The notes beneath the pieces are model-generated. The model made no database searches, was not told the DNA's origin, and saw only the letters and a program-made list of their open reading frames with translations. Source: JAOTVV01 sp039591075 (GTDB taxonomy: Bacteria; Gemmatimonadota; Gemmatimonadetes; Gemmatimonadales; GWC2-71-9). From it: a stretch of DNA of 64,000 nt. The stretch covers positions 28,278 through 92,277 of the forward strand of contig JBDHEI010000030.1 of NCBI GenBank assembly GCA_039591075.1. Direction: 5' to 3'. A program made the position numbers and the translations under genes. Positions 8,307-16,804 of the stretch are shown piece by piece. Positions within the stretch are counted from its first letter, which is position 1; each line of letters opens with the position of its first letter.

Positions 8307-11300
8307 ATGAGCTCGACGAGTCGCGACGGGGGGGGGCAGATGGATCGTGCCGCCCGGGCAAGCGGGTTCCAGTACCTCATGTCCCACCGCGTGCGGGACA
8401 TCCTGTTGGTCACCAGCCTCTACGATTCGTTCATTCTCGCCGAGGACGGTCAGCTCGACGAGCTGATCCTGGGCGAGTTCCTCGATCTCAACCTACGCCA
8501 CTCGCCGGAGCTGACCCGCGTCTCGACCGGCGTCGAGGCGCTCGCACTCGCCACCCAAGAGCGCCGCTACGACCTCATCATCTCCAGCCTGACGCTCGGC
8601 GACATGACGGCGTTGGAACTCGCGCAGCGGGCGGCGGACGCGGGGCTGCACGTGCCCGTCGTCGCGCTGGCCTACGACGCGCGCGACCTCGCCAACTTCC
8701 AGGCCCAAAGCGACCTCGGCCGTCTGGAGCGCGTCTTCTTGTGGCAGGGCAACGTCAAGATCCTCCTCGCCATCGTCAAGTACATCGAGGATCGCCGTAA
8801 TGTCGCGCACGATACTGGCGAGATGGGTGTGCCGGCCATTGTCCTCGTCGAGGACAACGTCCGGTATTACTCCGCGTTCCTCCCCGTCATCTACACCGAG
8901 CTCATGCAGCACGCCCACAACCTGATGCCGGAGGGACTCAACATCGCACACAAGCTGATGCGGATCCGGGCACGGCCCAAGATCTTGCTATGCCAAACGT
9001 ACGAGGAGGCATGGGAGTTCATCACCGCGTACCCCGACGAGATCCTCGGCATCATCTCCGACATCCAGTTCTCACGCGATGGAAACCTCGATCGCCATGC
9101 GGGCGTCGAACTGGCCCGCCAGGTCCGGGCCCTCCGCCACGATATCCCGATCATGCTGCAGTCGAGTTGGCCCGACAACGCAGAGCTCGCTCGGCAGGCG
9201 GGGGCGTCGTTCCTGCTCAAAGGCTCCCCGATGCTCTTGCATCAGCTGCGGGCGTTCATGGCCGGCGGATTCGGGTTCGGCGACTTCGTGTTCCGGCGAC
9301 CGGACGGCAGCGAAGTGGACCGGGCGACGGATCTGCACAGCCTGATGGGGAAGCTGGAGACGGTGCCCGCGGAGAGCATCGCCTTCCACGCATCGGGCAA
9401 TCATTTCTCCCGGTGGCTCAAGACGCGCACGGAGTTCGCTCTTGCGGAGCAACTCCGGCCACGCAAGCTGACCGACTTCGAAGGGGTCGAAGGTCTTCGG
9501 GCTCATCTCATCGAGGCGATTCGGGAGTACCGGCGAGAGCAGAACTTAGGAGTGGTCGTCGACTTCGAGCGGGACCGGTTCGACGGAACGGTGCCGTTCA
9601 GTCGCATCGGCACGGGGTCGATGGGCGGAAAGGCGCGCGGGCTCGCATTCGTGAACTTCCTACTCAAACAGCACCGTGCGAGCGACCGCTTCCCGGGGGT
9701 CCGCATCGCGGTGCCTCCATGCACGGTCCTGGGCTCGGACATTTTCGACGACTTCCTCGACTACAGTGACCTGCGCGATTTCGCCATCGGCTGCACCGAC
9801 AGCCAACAGATCGTGAACCGCTTCCTCTCCGCGTCCCTGTCCACGGCCGTGGAGAAGGACCTCGCGGTCTTCCTCCAGCACGTGCGGCGTCCCCTGGCTG
9901 TGCGATCGTCGAGCTTGCTGGAGGACAGTCAATACCAGCCGTTTGCCGGGATCTACGACACCTTCATGCTGCCCAACAACCACGCCGACCTGTCGGTCCG
10001 CTTAGCGCAGCTCCTGTCGGCCATCAAGCGGGTGTATGCGTCGACCTTCTCCCGCCGGGCGAAGGCATATCTAGACGGAACGCCCTATCGCCTGGAGGAA
10101 GAAAAAATGGCGGTGGTGGTGCAGCAGATCGTGGGGGCCCAGCACAGGGGAGTGTTCTATCCCGACTTCGCTGGTGTGGCTCGGTCCCACAACTTCTATC
10201 CGGCGCCGCCGTGCAAGTCGGACGACGGGATCGCGGCCGTGGCGCTCGGGCTCGGTCGGACGGTCATGGATGGCGAGCGCTGTCTTCGGTTCTGCCCGCG
10301 ATACCCGCGGCACGTGCTGCAGTTCTCGTCGGTTCGGGATTTCGTAGACTACTCGCAGCGGGAGTTCTGGGCGCTCGATCTCGGCCTCGACACGGGCGTG
10401 ATCGATGCTCCGGCGGACTCACGGATGTTACACCTTGGGCTCGCACACGCCGAGGAGCACGGAACGCTGCATACCGTGGGCTCGACGTTCTCCCGAGAGA
10501 ACGATGCCGTCTACGACGGCCTGTCACGCCACGGGGTGCGGCTCGTGAGCTTTGCGCAGGTCCTGAAGCACGAGATCTTCCCCCTCGCCGAGACCCTGGA
10601 TTTCCTGCTGGAAATCGGCGAGATGGGCACGAGCGCTCCGGTCGAGATCGAATTCGCGGTCAATCTCTCGACGCCGTCGGGCGCACCGAAGGAGTTCGGT
10701 TTCCTGCAGATGAGACCGCTCGCCCTCTCTCGCGAGGTCGAGGAGCTGAACATCGGACCCGTCAGGGACGAGGACCTCGTAGTAGAGAGCCCGAGCGTGC
10801 TCGGTCACGGGCGGATCAACGACATACGCGACGTCGTGGTCATCGACAAACATCGCTTCGATCGGTCGGCCAGCAAGGGAGCAGCCAGCGACGTCGCGCA
10901 GCTCAACGCCGAGTTGCGAGCCCGGCGCATTCCCTACCTCCTGATCGGTGTCGGCAGGTGGGGATCCACCGATCCGTGGCTGGGGATTCCGGTCACGTGG
11001 GACCAGATCGCCGGCGTGCGCGTGATCGTCGAGGCCGGGTTCAAGGATCTTCGGGTGACGCCGTCCCAGGGAACGCATTTCTTCCAGAATCTGGTGTCGA
11101 GCAATGTCGGCTACTTCACTGTCAATCAGGAGATCGGTGAGGGGTTCGTCGACTGGGATTGGCTCAGCCGCCAACCCGCGATCCGAGAGACCCACCAAGT
11201 GCGGCACCTGCGGTTCGACCAGCCCTTCACGATCACCATGAATGGAAAGAGCAACCGCGGGGTGATCGTCAGACCGGGTGCCGAGTCGCAGACCGGAGAC

Positions 11301-11333
11301 GGCAACGGCCTGCTGGGGAGCTCTGGGCTCTAA
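8307..11333 (+). CDS. double receiver plus PEP/pyruvate-binding domain protein
   Basis: This 1008-residue chimera has two response-regulator receiver-like domains followed by a phosphoenolpyruvate-synthase-type ATP-grasp domain. Receiver 1 (about 30-165) has DLIISSLTLGDM, where the usual phospho-accepting Asp is Ser. Receiver 2 (about 177-335) keeps the acidic VLVEDN, the Asp in GIISDIQF and the Lys in FLLKGSP. The PPDK_N-like part starts near 433 with GTGSMGGKARGLAFVN, then PLAVRSSSLLEDSQ (about 530) and LQMRPLAL (about 801). The phospho-histidine swivel and TIM-barrel domains of PEP synthase are absent. A conserved C-terminal region of about 200 residues contains GVGRWGSTDPW and is unassigned. 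I infer an ATP- or PEP-sensing signalling protein rather than a gluconeogenic enzyme. It lies alone behind a GGGGAGA ribosome site. Confidence 0.8.
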   Translation: MSSTSRDGGGQMDRAARASGFQYLMSHRVRDILLVTSLYDSFILAEDGQLDELILGEFLDLNLRHSPELTRVSTGVEALALATQERRYDLIISSLTLGDMTALELAQRAADAGLHVPVVALAYDARDLANFQAQSDLGRLERVFLWQGNVKILLAIVKYIEDRRNVAHDTGEMGVPAIVLVEDNVRYYSAFLPVIYTELMQHAHNLMPEGLNIAHKLMRIRARPKILLCQTYEEAWEFITAYPDEILGIISDIQFSRDGNLDRHAGVELARQVRALRHDIPIMLQSSWPDNAELARQAGASFLLKGSPMLLHQLRAFMAGGFGFGDFVFRRPDGSEVDRATDLHSLMGKLETVPAESIAFHASGNHFSRWLKTRTEFALAEQLRPRKLTDFEGVEGLRAHLIEAIREYRREQNLGVVVDFERDRFDGTVPFSRIGTGSMGGKARGLAFVNFLLKQHRASDRFPGVRIAVPPCTVLGSDIFDDFLDYSDLRDFAIGCTDSQQIVNRFLSASLSTAVEKDLAVFLQHVRRPLAVRSSSLLEDSQYQPFAGIYDTFMLPNNHADLSVRLAQLLSAIKRVYASTFSRRAKAYLDGTPYRLEEEKMAVVVQQIVGAQHRGVFYPDFAGVARSHNFYPAPPCKSDDGIAAVALGLGRTVMDGERCLRFCPRYPRHVLQFSSVRDFVDYSQREFWALDLGLDTGVIDAPADSRMLHLGLAHAEEHGTLHTVGSTFSRENDAVYDGLSRHGVRLVSFAQVLKHEIFPLAETLDFLLEIGEMGTSAPVEIEFAVNLSTPSGAPKEFGFLQMRPLALSREVEELNIGPVRDEDLVVESPSVLGHGRINDIRDVVVIDKHRFDRSASKGAASDVAQLNAELRARRIPYLLIGVGRWGSTDPWLGIPVTWDQIAGVRVIVEAGFKDLRVTPSQGTHFFQNLVSSNVGYFTVNQEIGEGFVDWDWLSRQPAIRETHQVRHLRFDQPFTITMNGKSNRGVIVRPGAESQTGDGNGLLGSSGL

Positions 11334-11348
11334 CGGCGCGACGTCGCG

Positions 11349-12305
11349 TCAGTCCGTCGGCGCCATTCTGCGCGAGAGTTGCACCAGCATGTCCGCGGTC
11401 ATCGACGACAAGTTGTACGACGGCGCCCATCCCCACTCCGCCCGCGCTGCACTGTCGTCGATCGAGTTCGGCCAGGAATCGGCAATCGCCTGACGCACGG
11501 GGTCGACGCTGTAGTCGATCGTGAACCCGGGCACGTGCCCCCGGATCGCGGCAGCCAGCTCTTCGGGTGTGAAGTTCATGGCGGTGACGTTGAACGCGTT
11601 GCGGTGCCGCAACCGCTCGGGATCGGCCTCCATGAGCTCGATCGCGGCCTTCACGGCGTCAGGCATGTACATCATGTCCAGCCGGGTGTCGGGTCCCAAG
11701 AAACACGTGTAGCGTCCGTGGCGGACCGCATCGTGGAAGATCTCCACGGCGTAATCCGTCGTGCCCCCGCCGGGGGGCGTGACGTGAGAGATGATCCCAG
11801 GATACCGGACGCCACGGGCGTCGACGCCGAAGCGCCCGTGGTAGTAGTCGCACAACAACTCCCCAGCGACCTTCGTGATGCCGTACATGCTGGTCGGTCG
11901 CTGGATGGTGTCTTGGGGTGTCCTGTCGGGCGGTGTGCTGGGGCCGAAGGCGCCAATGGAGCTGGGCAGGAAGACGGCGCACCGATTCTCCCGCGCCACT
12001 TCGAGCGTCCGGTACAGTCCACCCATGTTGATGTCCCACGCAACCTGAGGCTTCTGCTCCGCCACCGCCGAGAGCAGCGCGGCCAAGTGGTAGATCGTGT
12101 CGATCTGGTAGCGGCGCACCGCCTCCTGGATCTGCCGCTGCGATGTGCAGTCGACCAGCTGAAACGGTCCGTCGTCTCCCGCGCCGCGCTGAGCCACCCG
12201 AATGTCCGATGCAATCACGTGGTCGGTGCCGTAGCGGGTGCGGAGCGCCGGCACCAACTCGGATCCGATTTGGCCCAACGCCCCAGTCACTAGGATTCGC
12301 TGCAC
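11349..12305 (-). CDS. L-threonine 3-dehydrogenase, SDR (epimerase-like) type
   Basis: It oxidises threonine to 2-amino-3-ketobutyrate with NAD. The 318-residue extended short-chain dehydrogenase has the Rossmann motif TGALGQIGSEL at the N-terminus, a Ser in PSSIGAFG and the YGITK catalytic pair (Tyr about 141, Lys 145). The stretches RYPGIISHVTPPGGGTTDY, DTRLDMMYMPDA and RQAIADSWPNSIDDSAAR are particular to the SDR threonine dehydrogenases found in Flavobacterium, Cupriavidus and animals, and separate it from UDP-glucose 4-epimerases. The partner 2-amino-3-ketobutyrate CoA ligase is not in the window. It follows the 2-oxoacid oxidoreductase genes on the same strand with a 118-base gap, so amino-acid catabolism is a plausible shared theme. 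Confidence 0.8.
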   Translation of the reverse strand: MQRILVTGALGQIGSELVPALRTRYGTDHVIASDIRVAQRGAGDDGPFQLVDCTSQRQIQEAVRRYQIDTIYHLAALLSAVAEQKPQVAWDINMGGLYRTLEVARENRCAVFLPSSIGAFGPSTPPDRTPQDTIQRPTSMYGITKVAGELLCDYYHGRFGVDARGVRYPGIISHVTPPGGGTTDYAVEIFHDAVRHGRYTCFLGPDTRLDMMYMPDAVKAAIELMEADPERLRHRNAFNVTAMNFTPEELAAAIRGHVPGFTIDYSVDPVRQAIADSWPNSIDDSAARAEWGWAPSYNLSSMTADMLVQLSRRMAPTD

Positions 12306-12423
12306 CGTTCCTCCTGCGATGGTCGGCTACGGACGGTCGGTTCGGAACGACCTTGCGGTCCCTCGCGTGCGGACCGCGCCTGGTGCTGGTGCTCAACAGG
12401 CGTGCGCCGCGGAACGGACCGCC

Positions 12424-13860
12424 TCACCCGCTCGTCGGACTCGTCATCTCTCCGAGCGACCGCTCTCCCCAGGTGAAGGCCTCTTCGTTGAGTTCGAGCA
12501 TCGCGCAGTCCTTCTGCAACGTCTCACGCATCGCGGCGAGAAAGCTCTCTCTGGGAAACAGATCAGACGCGGCGCGCAGCGCACCCAGGGCCACCACATT
12601 CTTGACCATCCGCTTGCCGAGGTCAGCCGCGATCTGCGTGAAGGGCACGCCGTAGACGTGGATGTTGGGATCGAGCGAGGGTGGAGTGCTGATCACCGTG
12701 CTGTCGTAGAGGATGGCTCCGCCCGGCTGCACGGTGGGACCGAACTTGTCGATGCTCGGGGCATTGAAGGCCACCAGAATGTGTGGCTCGGGACAGGCGG
12801 GTGACAGCACGTCGCCGGCGGCGATGTGTACGTCGGCATACGACGTCCCTCCCCGCGATTCGGGGCCGTAACTGGGAATGTAGGTCGAATCGTAGCCTTC
12901 GTTGATCGCCGTGCGGGTCGTCAACAGCGCGATCGTCTGCGCGCCGTCGCCGCCGGCACCGGCGAACTTGATCGAGATGTCCTCCGGATGAATGTGCGCA
13001 GGAAAGTGCGTTCCGAACCGCTCCGGGGACTCCGTACCGCTACCGATCACGCTGGAGACGCGGTCGGGCTCGAAACTGGGCGTTCCGAGATCGAACCACG
13101 GTTCGATGTCCAAGTCCTTCTTCACCCCCAACGGAAACATCGGTACCATCTCGTCCCGCACCCACTCCTCGGCCTCGACCGGCGTCATGTGGAGATGAAT
13201 GGGACACTCCGCAAGCACCTCGACGAACCCGAGCCCGCGGTTCTCCACCTGGAGCCACAGCGCCTTGAGGATAGCCTTCTTCGCGCGGGTCCGCTGCTTG
13301 TTGTCGAACAGCGCGACCCGTTCCACGTACATCGGTCCGTCCATCTGGCCGATGGTCTCCGCCATGCGGAGCGGTTGTCCCATGAAGCGGCCCCGCCCGT
13401 CCGGCGTCGTCGTGGTGCGTTGGCCCATCAGGGTGGTCGGCGCCATCTGACCGCCGGTCATGCCGTAAATGGCGTTGTTGATGAACACGAACGTCATGGG
13501 CAGCCCCATCTGGGCGGCCTGGATGATCTCCGCGAGGCCGATGGCGGCGAGGTCGCCATCCCCCTGGTAACTGATCACGACGGATCGGGGGTTGGCCATC
13601 TTGTGTCCGAGCGCTACGGCCGGTGCGCGTCCATGCGCGGCCTGCGAGTTGCCCACGTCGAGGTAGTAGTACATGAAGACGGCGCATCCCACCGGGGAAA
13701 TGGCTACCGTCCGATCCTGCACACCCAACTCATCGATGGCTTCGGCGAGGAACTTGTGCACCAACCCATGTCCACAACCCGGGCAATAGTGCGTCGAGAG
13801 TCCCTTCAAGCCCTCACCGTGCGCGTGGCGCTCGAACTTCTGATAGAACACGCTACTCAT
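12424..13860 (-). CDS. 2-oxoacid:ferredoxin oxidoreductase, fused beta-gamma subunit
   Basis: Together with the next gene this forms an enzyme that interconverts a 2-oxoacid and its acyl-CoA with ferredoxin as electron carrier. The first 280 or so residues are the thiamine-diphosphate beta subunit: THYCPGCGHGLVHK near the N-terminus and VVISYQGDGDLAAIG with the GDG(x)N-type magnesium/TPP region. The last 180 or so residues are a gamma subunit starting at KFAGAGGDGAQTIA and including SYGPESRGGTSYADV. In most four-subunit enzymes these are separate chains. The ATG at 13860 overlaps the stop of the alpha gene by eight bases. VorB/KorB-type ambiguity remains: 2-oxoglutarate and branched-chain 2-oxoacids are both possible substrates. 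Confidence 0.85.
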   Translation of the reverse strand: MSSVFYQKFERHAHGEGLKGLSTHYCPGCGHGLVHKFLAEAIDELGVQDRTVAISPVGCAVFMYYYLDVGNSQAAHGRAPAVALGHKMANPRSVVISYQGDGDLAAIGLAEIIQAAQMGLPMTFVFINNAIYGMTGGQMAPTTLMGQRTTTTPDGRGRFMGQPLRMAETIGQMDGPMYVERVALFDNKQRTRAKKAILKALWLQVENRGLGFVEVLAECPIHLHMTPVEAEEWVRDEMVPMFPLGVKKDLDIEPWFDLGTPSFEPDRVSSVIGSGTESPERFGTHFPAHIHPEDISIKFAGAGGDGAQTIALLTTRTAINEGYDSTYIPSYGPESRGGTSYADVHIAAGDVLSPACPEPHILVAFNAPSIDKFGPTVQPGGAILYDSTVISTPPSLDPNIHVYGVPFTQIAADLGKRMVKNVVALGALRAASDLFPRESFLAAMRETLQKDCAMLELNEEAFTWGERSLGEMTSPTSG

Positions 13861-15274
13861 GGTGTGCCTCCGCGAGAGCGTGGACCGTGTCCACGATGTG
13901 CTGAAGCGAAGGGAGGATGCCGCCGAGGCGCCGGACGTGCGCCAGTGGGCGCCGGAGGACCAGGTCGGCGTGGCTCAGCGCGAGCCGGAGCTCGTCTTCG
14001 AGCTGCCCGGGGCCGGCCTCGACTACGACCGTCCCCTTCGCCCGGGCGATGATCGGGGCGAGGGCGTCGATGGGAAATGGCCAGAGGGTGATGGGGCGGA
14101 AGAGCCCGGCCTTGATCCCACGCTCGCGAAGCGCCCGAACGGCACCCTTGGCCATGCGGGCGGGCGTGTTGCACGCCACGATGATCCATTCCGCGTCGTC
14201 GCAGTGAAACTGGTCGGCCCGCTGCTCGTGCTGCGTCATGCGATCGTACTTGTCATTGAGCCGCTCGTTGTGCGCTTCCAGGGCGGGCTCGTTCAGGTCG
14301 ATCGACGTGATCACGTTGCCGCGATGGTCCGCGTCGCCATACACGGCCCAGTCCGGCAGGCCGGGCCGAACGAGGTGGTCCGGCAGCGTCACCCGACCGG
14401 TCATCTGTCCCAGGTACCCATCACCGACGATGATCACGGGGTTCCGATACCGGAAGGCCAGATCGAATGCCGTCATGGAGAGGTCCAGCATTTCCTGCGG
14501 GGTGGACGGCGCGAGCACGATCGCGTGGGTGTTCCCGTGTCCGAGGCCGCGGCACACCAGTTTGATGTCGCTCTGCTCGGGCGCGATGTTGCCGAGCCCT
14601 GGTCCGCCCCGCATGACGTTGACGAAGACGCCGGGAATCTGCGACCCCACCATGTAGGAGATGCCCTCCAGCATCAGGCTGAAGCCTGGGGACGACGTGA
14701 ACGTCATACAGCGGAGACCGGCACCACCGCACCCGTACATCATGTTGACCGTCGCGGTCTCGCTCACCGCCTGCACGAAGACCCCATCGAGGTTGGGGAG
14801 GAGGCGCGCCATCAGCTCGGCTCCCTCAGTGGAGGGCGTGATCGGGTAGCCGAAGAAGTGACGACAGCCCGCCAACAGGGCTCCGATAGCCGCGGCGTGA
14901 TTGCCCTTGAGCACCATGGGCTGGAGGGCGGGGAGTGGCACGCGTTGGTCGGGGATCGCCGCCGGTGCAGGACGCGTCTGTGCCCGTTCGCCGAAATAGG
15001 TGAACGGATCCGACACGACCATGTCGGTTCCCTCCAGCTCCGGCGGAGTGGCCAGGAGTCCGTGCGGCTCGGGACAGGCGGTGATACACAGGCCGCACCC
15101 GTTACAGACCTCGAGGTCGACCGTCACCGGCGTAAATCCCGTGGCCGGGTCGATCTCTGTCCCGAACTCAATGCAGTGCTTGGGGCAGGCGTCGATGCAT
15201 CGCCCGCAGGCTTTGCAGAGATGCGGAAACAGGAACGGCTTCGGTTTGACCTTCTTGACGTTCGACGTCACCAT
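13853..15274 (-). CDS. 2-oxoacid:ferredoxin oxidoreductase, fused ferredoxin-alpha subunit
   Basis: The 473 residues contain a two-cluster ferredoxin domain (CKACGRCIDACPKHC and CNGCGLCITACP, about residues 20-75) joined to the alpha subunit from about residue 110. The alpha part reads LKGNHAAAIGALLAGC, FGYPITPSTEGAELMARLL, TSSPGFSLMLEGISYMVG and NVMRGGPGLGNI, close to VorB-type 2-ketoisovalerate subunits but also to KorA. The delta-alpha and beta-gamma fusions make a two-polypeptide enzyme. The ATG at 15274 opens directly on the ferredoxin domain; 17 more in-frame codons upstream are not conserved in character. Fourteen bases upstream lies the end of an acyl-CoA synthetase remnant. Confidence 0.85.
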   Translation of the reverse strand: MVTSNVKKVKPKPFLFPHLCKACGRCIDACPKHCIEFGTEIDPATGFTPVTVDLEVCNGCGLCITACPEPHGLLATPPELEGTDMVVSDPFTYFGERAQTRPAPAAIPDQRVPLPALQPMVLKGNHAAAIGALLAGCRHFFGYPITPSTEGAELMARLLPNLDGVFVQAVSETATVNMMYGCGGAGLRCMTFTSSPGFSLMLEGISYMVGSQIPGVFVNVMRGGPGLGNIAPEQSDIKLVCRGLGHGNTHAIVLAPSTPQEMLDLSMTAFDLAFRYRNPVIIVGDGYLGQMTGRVTLPDHLVRPGLPDWAVYGDADHRGNVITSIDLNEPALEAHNERLNDKYDRMTQHEQRADQFHCDDAEWIIVACNTPARMAKGAVRALRERGIKAGLFRPITLWPFPIDALAPIIARAKGTVVVEAGPGQLEDELRLALSHADLVLRRPLAHVRRLGGILPSLQHIVDTVHALAEAHHE

Positions 15275-15288
15275 GAGCGGTATCCGGT

Positions 15289-15531
15289 TCAGGGTCCGGC
15301 ACTGACCAGTACGTCCCGAGCCCATTCGGTGGGCTGCGGGGCGCCGGCAGCTGTAAGCTGCCGCTCGCCATACGCCTCGAACATGCGCAGCGCCCGACTG
15401 ACGGCGCGGAACGTCGGGACACCTAGCTCGAGTAGGCGGGCGGCCATCGAATCATACAACGGTCCGGCATCGACGACAGCGACCCACGCTTCTGAAACCT
15501 CGTCCTTGAGTCTACCAAGGAGGGGTCGGTC
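15289..15531 (-). pseudogene. C-terminal remnant of an ADP-forming acyl-CoA synthetase alpha subunit
   Basis: An open stretch of 80 codons with no convincing start ends 14 bases before the ferredoxin-alpha gene. It reads WVAVVDAGPLYDSM, then AARLLELGVPTFRAVSRALR and MFEAYGER, which I recognise as the final helix-strand-helix of the CoA-ligase (acetate-CoA ligase, ADP-forming) alpha chain. A TAA at 534-532 of the 15 kb block closes the frame upstream, and no earlier part of such a gene is present between 15532 and 15693, where I see no gene or signal. I infer 5-prime loss of a synthetase that once shared this operon and would have harvested ATP from the acyl-CoA product. Confidence 0.5.
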
Positions 15532-15693
15532 TTATGTTCGGCTGTCGGAAGATTCGCGCACCTACCGTCCTCGACGCTCGTGACGTTCCGGTGGCGGTGT
15601 CACGCCATCCCGGGATCCAAGGAAACATGGCCGGAACGCGGTGACCCGACCATGAAGGCTCTTTAAAGCCCTGCTTAGAGCCCGGGCGCGCTC

Positions 15694-16728
15694 TTACTCG
15701 CCTCGCGGGCGCTGGATCGAGGTGTATTGCTGGTCGACCCGGGCGCGGTCGGCGGCGGTCCCGAAGATCTTCTCTCCGTCGAACCGGCCGTTCTCGATGA
15801 AGATCTCGGAGATCGAGCGGCCGGCGGTTGCGCTCCCGGCCAGATACACGCCAGAGACGTTCGTTTCCAAGGTCTCGGGATCGATGGTCGGTCTTCCCGA
15901 ATCAGGATCGCATTGGATGCCGATCCGCTCGAGGAGGGCGAAATCGGGATGAAAGCCGATGAGCACGTAGACGAGGTCTGCCGGAAGCGCTTCCACGCCG
16001 CCGTCGGCGGTGCCGATCACGACCACGTCCGGGTCGATCCGCTGCACGGTCCCGCCGAGGCGAGCGCCGATCTCTCCGGCTGCGATGCGGTTCTCGATAT
16101 CTGGACGGAGCCAGTACTTTACGCTGCGGGAAAACGCCGGGCCGCGGTGCACCAGGGTGACGCGGCCGCCGGCTCGGTACAGCTGCAGCGCGGCCTCCAC
16201 GGCGGAATTCTTTCCTCCGACCACCACCACGTCGAGGCCGTATCCCAGGTGCCCCTCGTCGAAGTAGTGCCGCACGTGGGGCCGATCCTCACCGTCGACG
16301 CCGAGCCGATTGGGGTGGTCGAAATACCCCGTGGCCAGGACCAGCGTGCGGCACCACAGTGTTTCCTCACCCAGTCGTGTGCCGACCGTACAACGAATGC
16401 CGTCTGCCTCACGCACAGCGGTCAGGAGTCGGGTGAACGTTCGCGTGCGGATCCCCTCGGTTCGGACGACGCCGCGGTAGTATTTGAGGGCCTCTTCTCG
16501 GGTGGCCTTCGGTCCTGCGCAGGTCAGCGGGTGACCACCGATCTCGAGTCGCTCGGGAGTCGTGAAGAAGTGCATCCCGATGGGGTAGTGCACAATCGAG
16601 TTGGTGATGGCGCCGGCATCCAGCACCAGCGGTTCGCCGCCCCGTCGCTTGGCCGAAATCGCGCACGCGAGCCCAATCGGTCCCGCACCGACGATGATCG
16701 CGTCTTCCACCTTTCGTTTGTCTCCCAT
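15694..16728 (-). CDS. ypdA: YpdA-family flavin disulfide reductase-like protein
   Basis: This 344-residue FAD/NADPH protein resembles YpdA, the putative bacillithiol disulfide reductase of Firmicutes and some other phyla. It shows IIVGAGPIGLACAI at the N-terminus, NSIVHYPIGMHFFTTPE, VLATGYFDHPNRL and a second dinucleotide fold VVVGGKNSAVEAALQLYRAG (about 170-190). The C-terminus has GVYLAGSATAGRSISEIFIENG. YpdA proteins lack a CxxC pair, and I see none here. Bacillithiol biosynthesis genes are not in the window, so the thiol partner is unknown. It diverges from the plus-strand operon with 76 bases between the starts. Confidence 0.75.
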   Translation of the reverse strand: MGDKRKVEDAIIVGAGPIGLACAISAKRRGGEPLVLDAGAITNSIVHYPIGMHFFTTPERLEIGGHPLTCAGPKATREEALKYYRGVVRTEGIRTRTFTRLLTAVREADGIRCTVGTRLGEETLWCRTLVLATGYFDHPNRLGVDGEDRPHVRHYFDEGHLGYGLDVVVVGGKNSAVEAALQLYRAGGRVTLVHRGPAFSRSVKYWLRPDIENRIAAGEIGARLGGTVQRIDPDVVVIGTADGGVEALPADLVYVLIGFHPDFALLERIGIQCDPDSGRPTIDPETLETNVSGVYLAGSATAGRSISEIFIENGRFDGEKIFGTAADRARVDQQYTSIQRPRGE

Positions 16729-16804
16729 CTTCGGTAACGTCCCTCAGATCGCCAATGCCGCTGCGACGGCTCGGAATGTAACCTCGGGAGCGCGTGTTCC
16801 ACGC

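Noticed and set aside
13859..15583. 574-residue plus-strand open frame across the oxidoreductase genes
   Set aside because: Antisense to two well-supported genes and without recognisable domains.
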